NCBI RefSeq assembly: GCF_022012295.1
Contig: NZ_JAKLTN010000002.1
Location: forward strand, 434,001 to 498,000
Source: Dechloromonas hankyongensis
GTDB taxonomy: Bacteria; Pseudomonadota; Gammaproteobacteria; Burkholderiales; Rhodocyclaceae
DNA: 64,000 nucleotides
Direction: 5' to 3'
Part shown: positions 8,140-16,031 of the stretch, piece by piece
How positions within the stretch are numbered: the first letter of the stretch is position 1
How the letters are laid out: every line of letters starts with the position of its first letter
Position numbers and translations under genes: made by a program
Notes under the pieces: model-generated
Seen by the model: only the letters and a program-made list of their open reading frames with translations
What the model was told of the DNA's origin: nothing
Databases searched by the model: none

Positions 8140-8508
8140 TCAGCTCGCCGGAGCGCCGTCGAGCAGGCGTTCGCACTCGGCCAGCATGATCTCGGCCAGT
8201 TCGGAATGGTAGTTGGGGTCGAGGGCTTCGGTCATTTCGTGCGCCGTGTGCAGGCCTGCTTCCCGCGACAGTTGGCCGGCGATACGGCGGGCCAGCTCGT
8301 CGCTCAGCGCCGACAGTCGGCGGCGCTCGGCCAGCGGCAGGTTGTTCTTGGAGCGGGCCAGCCAGTCGGCGGCCAGCGTGGCACCCTGCGCTTCAGTCAG
8401 CCACTGGCCATGTTCGTAGTAGTCGCTCAGCCGTTGTGCCGCCAGCGCGAAAATCAGCGCCACGCGCTGGCCGCGTGGGCTCGGCGGGGTGTCGTCGCGG
8501 ACGTGCAT
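8140..8508 (-). CDS. Uncharacterised 122-aa protein downstream of a radical SAM gene
   Basis: Mostly helical, soluble protein with no signal peptide or membrane segment. It starts MHVRDDTPPSPRGQR two bases after the stop of the B12-binding radical SAM gene, so the two are almost certainly co-transcribed and perhaps coupled. Arg/Leu-rich helices (ERRRLSALSDELARRIAG) dominate; no Cys or metal motif is visible. I do not recognise a family. It may be a partner or regulator of the radical SAM enzyme. Confidence 0.7.
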   Translation of the reverse strand: MHVRDDTPPSPRGQRVALIFALAAQRLSDYYEHGQWLTEAQGATLAADWLARSKNNLPLAERRRLSALSDELARRIAGQLSREAGLHTAHEMTEALDPNYHSELAEIMLAECERLLDGAPAS

Positions 8509-8510
8509 GG

Positions 8511-10421
8511 TCAGCCGTAATGGGCGCCGAGCGCCTTGGCGATGAAGTTGCGGCCGACGCGCGGCTTGGGCACCCGGTCGTCGAACCAGCTGCGCACGTC
8601 CTGGTCGAGGCAGATGCCGTGCATGTAGTTGTACAGCGCCTTGTTCAGCGCCTTGCCGATGCGGTCGTGGTCGACGCCGGTGGGGTCGATGAAATGCACG
8701 TCGTTCTTGGCGAACTGGCCGGGCGGCAGCGGTTGCAGCTTGATGCCGTATTCCTCGGGATTGAGGCCGACCGGCGAATGCACGGTGCACGCGAAGCGGT
8801 GGAAAAAGCCGGACTGGATGCAGTTTTCGGCGAACAGCTGGCGGACATATTCCAACGCATCGACCGTGTCCTGCACGGTCTGCGTCGGGAAGCCGTACAT
8901 CAGGTAGGCATGGACCAGGATGCCGGCATCGGTGAAGGCGCGGGTGACGCGGGCCACCTGGTCGACCGAGACGCCTTTCTTCATCAGCGTCAGCAGACGG
9001 TCGGAAGCGACTTCCAGACCGCCGGAGACGGCGATGCAGCCGCTGTCGGCCAGTTGCAGGCAGAGTTCCGGCGTGAAGGATTTTTCGAAGCGGATATTGC
9101 CCCACCACGAAATGGCCAGGTTGCGTCGCTGCAGTTCCTCGGCCATGGCGCGCAGGCCCTTGGGCGGGGCGGCCTCGTCGACGAAGTGGAAGCCGGTGTG
9201 ACCGGTCTCCTCGACGATGCGCTCGATGCGGTCGACCAGCGTCTTGGCGCTGGCTGCGTCGTAGCGGCCGATGTAGTCGAGGCTGATATCGCAGAAGCTG
9301 CATTTCTTCCAGTAACAGCCGTGGGCGACGGTCAGCTTGTTCCAGTGGCCGTCCGACCACAGCCGGTGCATGGGGTTGAGCATGTCGAGCAGCGACAGGT
9401 AGCGGTCGAGCGGCAGGCCGTCCCAGGTCGGCGTGCCGACTTCCTCGAAAGGCACGTCGAGTTCGCCGCAGTTGAAATAACGGACATTGCCATCGACCCG
9501 GGCGAAGGTGCGCACCAGGTTGAGCCGCGGGCGCTTGCCGGCGAGGTGTTCGATCAGGGCGAGCAGCGGTTTCTCGCCGTCGTCGAGCGTGACGTAATCG
9601 ACATGGTCGAAAACGCGCGGCTCGGCCAGTTCGCGCAGCTCGGTATTGACGTAGCCGCCGCCGAGCACGGTGACGATATCCGGGTGGTGCGCCTTGATCG
9701 TCCGCGCGATGCGGAAGGCGGCATAGACGGTGCCGGGGAAGGGCACGGAGAGCAGCACGATGTCCGGCCGGCTGTGTTCAATGGCCTGCAGCGTCAGCTT
9801 GTCCAGCGCGGCATCGACCAGGGTCGGCGGGGCGGTCAGCGCCGCGGCCAGCGGGTTGAAGCTGGCCTGGCTCTGGGCCAGCGATTCGCCGTAGCGGACG
9901 AACTCGAAGCGGGTGTCGACCGCGTCGCGCAGCACGTCGGCCAGGTCGTTGAGGAATAGCGTGGCCAGGTGCCGCGCCCGGTCCTGCACGCCGAGGGCGC
10001 CGAAGGCCCAGGCCAGCGGATCGCCGCCCTCATCGTCGGCGTAGTTGTCGAGCGCCGCGAAGCGCGGCCCCTCGGGCAGGAAGGCGCGCGAACAGATGCG
10101 GTGGGCAATCGAGCCGTCGCGTCCCTGGAGCAGGGCGATGGCCGGGCCGACGGCAGCCAGGTAACGGTCGAACTGGTTGAGGAAGCTCTTCAGTGTCGCC
10201 GAGCGTTTTTTGGGTGGGATGGCCTCGGCCGCTTCCCTGATCCGCGGCAGCCCGTCCCGGGACAGCAGGTCGAGGACGAGGGCCAGCGCAAGGTCGATCT
10301 GCTCGGCATGAAAGCCGCGCTCGCGCAGGAAGCCGGTCAGGTAGGCGGTAGCCGGGTAGGGCGTGTTCAGCTGCGTCATCGGCGGGATGACGCTGAGGAT
10401 GCGGGGTGTGGCGAGGGTCAT
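8511..10421 (-). CDS. B12-binding domain radical SAM protein
   Basis: 636-aa enzyme. The N-terminal part has the cobalamin-domain look (PDIVLLSVPFPGT, VTVLGGGYVN at about residues 215-255). The radical SAM core follows, with cluster cysteines in CYWKKCSFC (spacing CX4CX2C), then GFHFVDEAAPP and a VSGGLEVASDR strand. Such enzymes often methylate or rearrange unactivated carbons; the substrate is unknown. The small 122-aa gene follows two bases later. Assignment to the superfamily is secure, the reaction is not. Confidence 0.9.
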   Translation of the reverse strand: MTLATPRILSVIPPMTQLNTPYPATAYLTGFLRERGFHAEQIDLALALVLDLLSRDGLPRIREAAEAIPPKKRSATLKSFLNQFDRYLAAVGPAIALLQGRDGSIAHRICSRAFLPEGPRFAALDNYADDEGGDPLAWAFGALGVQDRARHLATLFLNDLADVLRDAVDTRFEFVRYGESLAQSQASFNPLAAALTAPPTLVDAALDKLTLQAIEHSRPDIVLLSVPFPGTVYAAFRIARTIKAHHPDIVTVLGGGYVNTELRELAEPRVFDHVDYVTLDDGEKPLLALIEHLAGKRPRLNLVRTFARVDGNVRYFNCGELDVPFEEVGTPTWDGLPLDRYLSLLDMLNPMHRLWSDGHWNKLTVAHGCYWKKCSFCDISLDYIGRYDAASAKTLVDRIERIVEETGHTGFHFVDEAAPPKGLRAMAEELQRRNLAISWWGNIRFEKSFTPELCLQLADSGCIAVSGGLEVASDRLLTLMKKGVSVDQVARVTRAFTDAGILVHAYLMYGFPTQTVQDTVDALEYVRQLFAENCIQSGFFHRFACTVHSPVGLNPEEYGIKLQPLPPGQFAKNDVHFIDPTGVDHDRIGKALNKALYNYMHGICLDQDVRSWFDDRVPKPRVGRNFIAKALGAHYG

Positions 10422-10457
10422 GAGGCGGGAGTTTACCCGTCTCCGGCCCGCCGACGG

Positions 10458-11492
10458 TCAATAAAAGAGGCTGGCCAGGTCGAGGCTGGGCTTGCGGCCT
10501 ACTTCCGTTCCGTGGCGTTCCAGCCAGCGCCGGGCGTGGGCGCGGCCGATGGCGAACAGGTCTTCGAAGAAGGCGTGGCTGACCGAGAGCTTGCTGTCCG
10601 AGGGCATTTCGCCGAGGACGTGTTCGGCGCTGATGGCGTGGAAGCGCAGGCCGGCCAGTCGGCGCTCGAAGCGGGCGATGGGCAACTTGTCGAGCAGCCA
10701 GGCGGGCTGGGTCGGCGTGGCGATGTGCTCGTGCAAGTGGGCGAACATGCGCATTTCCCGCAGGAAGGTCGAGTTGAAGGACAGTTCGCGCAAGCGGGTG
10801 CGGATGTCCTCGGCCGTTTCCGGCGTTTCGGCGTAGCGCAGCGGGGTGAGCAGGACGAGCAGGATGTCCGGGGTGCGGCAGTCGTAGAACAGCGGAAAGA
10901 CGGCCGGGTTGGCGCTGTAGCCGCCGTCCCAGTACGGCTCGCCGTCGATCACGATGGTGCGGTGGATGGTCGGCAGGCAGGCGGAGGCGAGAAAAACCTC
11001 GGCCGACAGTTCGTGGTTGCCGAACATGCGCAGCTTGCCGGAATTGGCATGGGTGGTGGCGATGAACAGCTTGACCGGGCAGTCACGGCGCAGGCGTTCG
11101 AAGTCGAAGCGGGCTGCGAGCAGGTCGCGCAGCGGATTCAGGTCGAAGGGATTGATCTGCTCCGGGCTCAGGTAATTGGTCCATTGCAACATCATCTTCA
11201 GTGCTGGCGAGATGGCGCCGGGGGAGCCGCTTGGGGTGGGCAGCGGCGCGAGGTCGGCGATACCGCTCCAGAAGGCGCGCAGGGTTTCGCGGGCGCCTTC
11301 ACGGCCGCCGGTCATCAGGCCGTGCGCCAGGCAGAGGGCGTTCATCGCCCCGGCGCTGGTGCCGCTGACCCCTTCGAACGTGAAGCGCGGGTCTTCGAGC
11401 AGGGCATCGAGCACGCCCCAGGTGAAGGCGCCATGCGCGCCGCCGCCTTGCAGGGCGAGGCTGATCGGGCGGGATTCGGTCGGGTTCGGCAT
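10458..11492 (-). CDS. Patatin-like phospholipase
   Basis: 344-aa acyl hydrolase of the patatin family with the Ser-Asp dyad: oxyanion motif GGGAHG (about residues 16-21), nucleophile elbow GTSAG (about 44-48) and the DGG motif in YWDGGYSANP. No signal peptide, so cytoplasmic or secreted by a leaderless route. Likely acts on phospholipid or polyhydroxyalkanoate-type esters; the substrate cannot be told. It lies 36 bases upstream of the radical SAM gene on the same strand and may be co-transcribed with it. Confidence 0.9.
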   Translation of the reverse strand: MPNPTESRPISLALQGGGAHGAFTWGVLDALLEDPRFTFEGVSGTSAGAMNALCLAHGLMTGGREGARETLRAFWSGIADLAPLPTPSGSPGAISPALKMMLQWTNYLSPEQINPFDLNPLRDLLAARFDFERLRRDCPVKLFIATTHANSGKLRMFGNHELSAEVFLASACLPTIHRTIVIDGEPYWDGGYSANPAVFPLFYDCRTPDILLVLLTPLRYAETPETAEDIRTRLRELSFNSTFLREMRMFAHLHEHIATPTQPAWLLDKLPIARFERRLAGLRFHAISAEHVLGEMPSDSKLSVSHAFFEDLFAIGRAHARRWLERHGTEVGRKPSLDLASLFY

Positions 11493-11562
11493 CGTCTTGG
11501 CTCACGTGGGTTGGCGCAGTTCGGACATCATGCCATCAGCGCATGACGGGCCGAGGTCCGTC

Positions 11563-11847
11563 TCAGGTTTCCGAAAAACTGACCAGATCCAGGTCGGCCG
11601 CTTCCATGCGCAGCGGAATCAGCGCCTGGTAGGCCCCCGAGTTGTACCATCCGTCGACCGCCGCCTCGTTCGGAAAGCGGATGACAACGGTATCGCTATG
11701 CCGGTGTTCGCCGCCGAGCACGGCGAGCCGTTCGCCGCGAAAGACCAGTTCGGCCTGCCAGGGGGCCAGGGTGGCCGGCACCCGGGCACGATACTCGGCC
11801 CATTTGGTGGCGTCCTTGACGGTGATGTGTCCGATGACGTAAGCCAT
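11563..11847 (-). CDS. DUF1330 domain protein
   Basis: 94-aa single-domain protein with the DUF1330 (dimeric alpha/beta barrel) pattern: MAYVIGHITVKD, a central RGERLAVLGG, and VVIRFPNEAAVDGWYNS. Function unknown. The ATG at 11847 has GGGA six bases upstream; an ATG two codons earlier (11853) lacks that spacing. It follows the signal-peptide protein by two bases and is probably co-transcribed with it. Confidence 0.88.
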   Translation of the reverse strand: MAYVIGHITVKDATKWAEYRARVPATLAPWQAELVFRGERLAVLGGEHRHSDTVVIRFPNEAAVDGWYNSGAYQALIPLRMEAADLDLVSFSET

Positions 11848-11849
11848 GT

Positions 11850-12302
11850 TCATTCCCAGGTGCTGGACGAATCAGCCAGCTTTTCGAGTGGTTGCAGATC
11901 CTTGATGTGGACGGCGATGCCGGTGCCGTGCGGTGCTACGGCGGCCGGGAAGGCTGGCGCCTGCCAGACGCTAGCCTCGACAACGGCATTGGCGCCCAGA
12001 CTGCGGGCCTTTTCGCCGAGCATGGCCAGCGCCTTGCGGGTGCTGCCGAACCAGCGCGAATAGACTTCGATGCGGCCGAGAATCTCGAAATCTCCCTGCG
12101 CCGGCAGGCTGTTGAAGGTGACCAGCGTCTTGTTGTTGAGCATGTGGGCGCTGGGACCGGTCTTGCTGCCGTGCCACGGATTGCCGTAGGTGGCGGTGCG
12201 ATGGTCGAGCAGTACGGACTGCGCACTGGCTCCCGTACACGAGAGGCCAGCGGCGGCTATGAGGCAGAGGCGAAGGAAAGTGTTACGGAAGGTCGGGGTC
12301 AC
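11850..12302 (-). CDS. Secreted hypothetical protein
   Basis: 150-aa protein starting from a GTG at 12302, chosen because AGGAAC lies seven bases upstream and a clean signal peptide follows (RNTFLRLCLIAAAGLSCTGASA). The mature part contains GDFEILGRIEVYSRWFGS and a helix KALAMLGEKARSLGANAVVE, which recalls the YbjQ-type fold where a short oligomeric domain keeps the Gly-Ala-Asn-Ala motif. That resemblance is tentative. Co-directional with the DUF1330 gene. Confidence 0.7.
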   Translation of the reverse strand: MTPTFRNTFLRLCLIAAAGLSCTGASAQSVLLDHRTATYGNPWHGSKTGPSAHMLNNKTLVTFNSLPAQGDFEILGRIEVYSRWFGSTRKALAMLGEKARSLGANAVVEASVWQAPAFPAAVAPHGTGIAVHIKDLQPLEKLADSSSTWE

Positions 12303-12422
12303 CGAGTGTTCCTGTTGATGCGGTGGCGGATGAGCGAATGATAGGGGATGCGGGGGGCATGTCAAAGCCGTGAAACATTGGGATGGTCCAATGCGTCCCT
12401 TCTATCCTTTATCGCGTTCACG

Positions 12423-13283
12423 ATGTATCGATCCGGTCTTTCCCGTTTTGCCATCTTCATTCTGCTGTCTTCGTCTTTGGCGATGATGGGGCCATCCGTT
12501 CACGCGCTTGCCCAGCCTGCTGCCCTCGCCAAGGGTGGCGATGCCGGACAGGTCGCCCAGGACATTGCCAGCGCGGGCCGTCTGCGCATGCAATCGCAGC
12601 GCCTGGCCAAGCTCTATGTGCAGGCCGGGATGGGGCTCAAATCTGGCGCCGCCAGACAGCAAATCGATGCAACCATAGTCGAGGTTGACGCCGAATTCGG
12701 CCGCTTGGCGCGCTATGCCAAAAAAGCGAACATCCAGCGCAACCAGGCGCGCAGTGAAGCGCTATGGCAGGAAATGCGCGTGGCTCTGAAGAAAACTCCG
12801 GATGCCGCGGCCAGCGAGCGGGTCAACCAGATCGCCGACGAACTGATGGTACATGCCGGCAAGCTGGCGATGCAGATCGAAGGCGAGAGCGAAACGCCGG
12901 TCGGCCGTCTGCTCGACCTGTCCACGCGCCTCAACATGCTGTCGCAGCGCCTGGCCCGCCTCTACCTGCAGGCTTATGCCGGCAACCGGACGCAGGGTGT
13001 GCTGGTCGACATCGAGCAGGCCCGCAAGGAATTTGCCGGCGGCCTGCAGGAACTCGACGCCGCCCGCAAAAACTCGTCGGCCAGCCGCGAGGCCATCGGC
13101 CTGGCGCGCAACCAGTGGATATTCTTCGACGGCGCGATCAGCGACCTGGGCAAGGGCGGTCGCCGCGAGGATAAATCCGCGCAGAATGTGGCGACCAGCA
13201 GCGAACGCATTGCCCAGGTTCTGGATCAGACCAGCCTGCAATACGTCCGGGATTACGCCGACGGACTGCGCAATAGCCGGTAA
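12423..13283 (+). CDS. Secreted protein with two PilJ-N-type helical sensor domains
   Basis: 286 aa with a signal peptide (about residues 1-32) followed by two related helical repeats, each opening with an RLxMxSQRLAxLYxQA motif (at about residues 57 and 184). This is the type IV pili methyl-accepting transducer N-terminal domain, a nitrate/nitrite-sensor-like four-helix module. Here it has no membrane helix after the domains and no kinase, GGDEF or chemoreceptor output, so it would be a free periplasmic binding protein. The ATG at 12423 gives the signal peptide; an upstream in-frame ATG at 12348 adds unsupported sequence. Confidence 0.82.
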   Translation: MYRSGLSRFAIFILLSSSLAMMGPSVHALAQPAALAKGGDAGQVAQDIASAGRLRMQSQRLAKLYVQAGMGLKSGAARQQIDATIVEVDAEFGRLARYAKKANIQRNQARSEALWQEMRVALKKTPDAAASERVNQIADELMVHAGKLAMQIEGESETPVGRLLDLSTRLNMLSQRLARLYLQAYAGNRTQGVLVDIEQARKEFAGGLQELDAARKNSSASREAIGLARNQWIFFDGAISDLGKGGRREDKSAQNVATSSERIAQVLDQTSLQYVRDYADGLRNSR

Positions 13284-13302
13284 GGGATAGCGGAAATGCA
13301 AA

Positions 13303-13327
13303 GGGCGGCCAATCGGCCGCCCTTTTT
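13303..13327. terminator. Bidirectional rho-independent terminator
   Basis: Stem GGGCGGCC / GGCCGCCC (13303-13310, 13315-13322), 4-base loop, then TTTTT. It lies between the convergent PilJ-N gene and argC; an A-rich flank on the left gives a weaker T-run for the minus strand. Confidence 0.8.
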
Positions 13328-13346
13328 GCATTCACACCCCGTCGAT

Positions 13347-14297
13347 TCAGACCAGGCCGAGGCTTTCTTCGACACCCAGATGCACGTTCATGGCCTGCAC
13401 GGCGGCGCCGGAGGCACCCTTGCCGAGGTTGTCCAGGCGGGCGACGACCAGCATGCGCTCGTCGTTGCCGAAGACGGCAATGTCCACGCGGTTGGTGTCA
13501 TTGTTGGCTTCGACGTTGTAGAAACCGCCTTCGGTGGTAGCGGCCAGATCGACCGGCAGGACGTTGATGAAGCGCTCGCCGGCGTAGTAGTCGGCGATGA
13601 TCTTCTGCACGTCGGCCGTGCTTGCCTTGCGGGAGAACTGCTGCGGCTGCAAGTAGGCGGTGACGGCCAGACCCTTGTAGAAGGGGCCGACGATGGGCTG
13701 GAAGATCGGCGCCACGCTCAGGCCGGTGTAGGCCTGCATTTCCGGCAGGTGCTTGTGGGCCAGGGCCAGCGCGTAGGGACGCGGCGCCTTGAGTTGGGTC
13801 GGGCTTTCGCTGGCCTTCTGGTAATCGGCAATCATCGACTTGCCGCCGCCGGAATAGCCGGTGATGGAATTGGCGGCGATCTGCGTGGCGGCCGGCAGCA
13901 GCCCGGCTTCGACCAGCGGGCGCAGGGCGAGGATGAAGGCGGTGGCGTGGCAGCCCGGGTTGGCGATGCGCTTCGACGCCTTGATCTTGGCGCGCTGGTC
14001 CTTGGCCAGTTCCGGCAGGCCGAAGGTCCATGCCGGATTGACCCGGTGCGCGGTCGAGGCGTCGATGACGCAGGTGTTCGGGTTGTCGACCAGCGAAACC
14101 GATTCCTTGGCCGCCTCGTCCGGCAGGCACAGGAAAGTCACGTCGGAAGCATTGATCAGGCGCTTGCGCTCGGCCAGATCCTTGCGCTTGTCGGCATCGA
14201 TCTTGAGGACTTCGACATCGCTGCGCTGGGCGAGGTATTCGTTGATCTGCAGGCCGGTGGTGCCTTCCTGGCCATCGACAAAGACTTTGTAGGTCAT
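13347..14297 (-). CDS. argC: N-acetyl-gamma-glutamyl-phosphate reductase (type 2)
   Basis: 316-aa NADPH-dependent enzyme of arginine synthesis; converts N-acetylglutamyl phosphate to the semialdehyde. Shows [13 protein letters not shown] at the nucleotide-binding N-terminus and the catalytic Cys in NPGCHATAF (about residue 117). The short length and DGQEGTTG start mark the type 2 (ArgC2) subfamily. No other arg genes are adjacent. Confidence 0.95.
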   Translation of the reverse strand: MTYKVFVDGQEGTTGLQINEYLAQRSDVEVLKIDADKRKDLAERKRLINASDVTFLCLPDEAAKESVSLVDNPNTCVIDASTAHRVNPAWTFGLPELAKDQRAKIKASKRIANPGCHATAFILALRPLVEAGLLPAATQIAANSITGYSGGGKSMIADYQKASESPTQLKAPRPYALALAHKHLPEMQAYTGLSVAPIFQPIVGPFYKGLAVTAYLQPQQFSRKASTADVQKIIADYYAGERFINVLPVDLAATTEGGFYNVEANNDTNRVDIAVFGNDERMLVVARLDNLGKGASGAAVQAMNVHLGVEESLGLV

Positions 14298-14368
14298 GGT
14301 GAATCCGCTGTTGGGTCTAAAGGCTGAATTTTGTCAGAAATTTGTGACGCTTTGGAATTGCCGACGGG

Positions 14369-15256
14369 TCAGTGCGGCAGTTTCTGCTTGATGGCCGGCA
14401 GCGCAGCCTGGGCGGCGCGCTCGCCTTCGAGCATGGCATCGTTGCGGGCGGTGAAGTCCCAGGATTTGACGTAAGGCAGCTTCGGCCGGATCACGACGTC
14501 GGCTCCCTTCAGTTCGTTGGCGGCGATGGCGCCGCCCATGATGGTCGTCGTCTGCCACATGATGGCGGTCATGCTGTCGATCGGCTGGCCTTCCGGCTTG
14601 GATGAAATATCGACGGCGATGACGATATCGGCACCCATGTCGCGCGCGGCCTGGACCGGCACCGGGCTGCTCAGCCCGCCATCGACATAGCTGTGGCCGC
14701 GGAACTGCGCCGGCTGGAAGACGCCGGGGACGGCCGCCGAGGCGCGCACCGCCATGCCAGTGTCGCCGGTGCGGAAAACGATGCGCTCGCCGCTGTTGAG
14801 GTCGGTGGCGACCGTGGCGAAGGGGCGGTTCAGGCGTTCGATCGGCCGCTTGTTGAGGTGCTGGTTGATGAATTCCTGCAGTGCCTCGCCCTTGAGCAGG
14901 CCGCGTCCGCCCAGCGTCCAGTCGGCGAAGATCTTTTCATCCAGTTGCTGGGCAATTTTTTGCATGGCGTAAGCGTCGTAGCCGGCCGCGTAGAGCGAAC
15001 CGACAACGGCGCCGGCGCTGGTGCCGACCACGTAATCCGGGTAGATACCGTGCGATTCGAGCATCTTGATCACCCCGATATGAGCGAAACCGCGCGCCGC
15101 ACCGCCGCCGAGGGCGAGGCCGATCTTCGGCTTCTGGATGGTAACGGCAGGGGTTTCCGGCGGTTTGCTGCCGAAGCTGGCGCAGCCGGGCAGGCTGAGC
15201 ACGCCGGAAATTAGGATGACAATCGACAGGGGGTTACGGAGGGCGGAAATAAACAC
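14369..15256 (-). CDS. Patatin-like phospholipase, RssA-like lipoprotein
   Basis: 295 aa with a signal peptide ending in a lipobox (SLPGC, Cys25), then a patatin domain: GGGAARG oxyanion motif, GTSAG nucleophile elbow and DGG in SYVDGGLSSP. It resembles the RssA group but is predicted to be membrane-anchored outside the cytoplasm, so lipid hydrolysis in the envelope is likely. It is the second of three patatin-like proteins in the window. Confidence 0.9.
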   Translation of the reverse strand: MFISALRNPLSIVILISGVLSLPGCASFGSKPPETPAVTIQKPKIGLALGGGAARGFAHIGVIKMLESHGIYPDYVVGTSAGAVVGSLYAAGYDAYAMQKIAQQLDEKIFADWTLGGRGLLKGEALQEFINQHLNKRPIERLNRPFATVATDLNSGERIVFRTGDTGMAVRASAAVPGVFQPAQFRGHSYVDGGLSSPVPVQAARDMGADIVIAVDISSKPEGQPIDSMTAIMWQTTTIMGGAIAANELKGADVVIRPKLPYVKSWDFTARNDAMLEGERAAQAALPAIKQKLPH

Positions 15257-15351
15257 GATGCGCCAAGCATGAAATGGAGGTACGCGATTCTAGCGTTGCG
15301 TGGTTCCGCGGTCCGTAACGATTCGTAGCAGGAACAGCGTTGGCGCCCATG

Positions 15352-15380
15352 AAAAAAGGCCGGTGGGAATTCCACCGGCC
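15352..15380 (-). terminator. Rho-independent terminator after the Spy-like gene
   Basis: Stem GGCCGGTGG / CCACCGGCC (15358-15366, 15372-15380) with a 5-base loop; read on the minus strand it ends in six T residues (15357-15352). It also has TTT on the plus side. Confidence 0.85.
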
Positions 15381-15404
15381 TTTGGCTTTGGGAGCAGTTT
15401 CTTG

Positions 15405-15920
15405 TCAGTTGGCCGGCGGCGGGTTGCCGGCGCCTTGCGGGCCGGGACCGCGCATGCCGCCACGCTGGCCGCGCTTGCCCATGCCCATCATCGTCTGTTC
15501 GTCGTAGACCTTCTTCTGTTCCGGCGTCAGCTGGGCGTAGAAGTCCTTCATCGCCGCCACGTGCTTGTTCATGGCTTCCTGGTGCTGCTTTTGCCGTTCG
15601 AGCATCCGGTCGGCGCGCTCCGGTGCCGTCAGCTTGGCCATTTCGGCCGGATCGGGACGGTTGGCATTACCGGCAAAGGCATGGGATTCCTGGAACTTGG
15701 TCCACGCGCCTTCCTGCTGCGGCGTGAGCTTCAGTGCGTCGTGCAGGCGCTGCTGGTGCTGCTTCATGCGCTCGCCGAAACGGCCGTCGGCCTGTTTGCC
15801 GGCCATCGGGCCGTCGCCCATGCAGTCGCCCCGGTGGGCGAAGCTGGGAGCGGAGAGGGCAGCGGCGCTGACGCCAAGCACCAGAGCGGCAACGATACTC
15901 ATTTTTTTGTTCTGCGACAT
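15405..15920 (-). CDS. Spy/CpxP family periplasmic protein
   Basis: 171 aa: signal peptide (MSIVAALVLGVSAAALSAPSFA), then a helical domain with two LTxxQ-type motifs (LKLTPQQEGAW and QLTPEQKKVYDEQ), the hallmark of the Spy/CpxP envelope-stress chaperones. The tail is Gly/Pro-rich. The ATG at 15920 is preceded by AAGGAGTCG; the longer frame upstream is not supported. A terminator follows. Likely induced by envelope or metal stress, by analogy with the family. Confidence 0.88.
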   Translation of the reverse strand: MSQNKKMSIVAALVLGVSAAALSAPSFAHRGDCMGDGPMAGKQADGRFGERMKQHQQRLHDALKLTPQQEGAWTKFQESHAFAGNANRPDPAEMAKLTAPERADRMLERQKQHQEAMNKHVAAMKDFYAQLTPEQKKVYDEQTMMGMGKRGQRGGMRGPGPQGAGNPPPAN

Positions 15921-16031
15921 GTTCGACTCCTTGATCGTGATGGCGGGATATTCCGCGCTGAGATCATTAAAGCGCAAACATGTAATTCAGCTATTTCCGT
16001 ATGGGCTGAAAGTGTTGCAAGCTGTTTCTGC

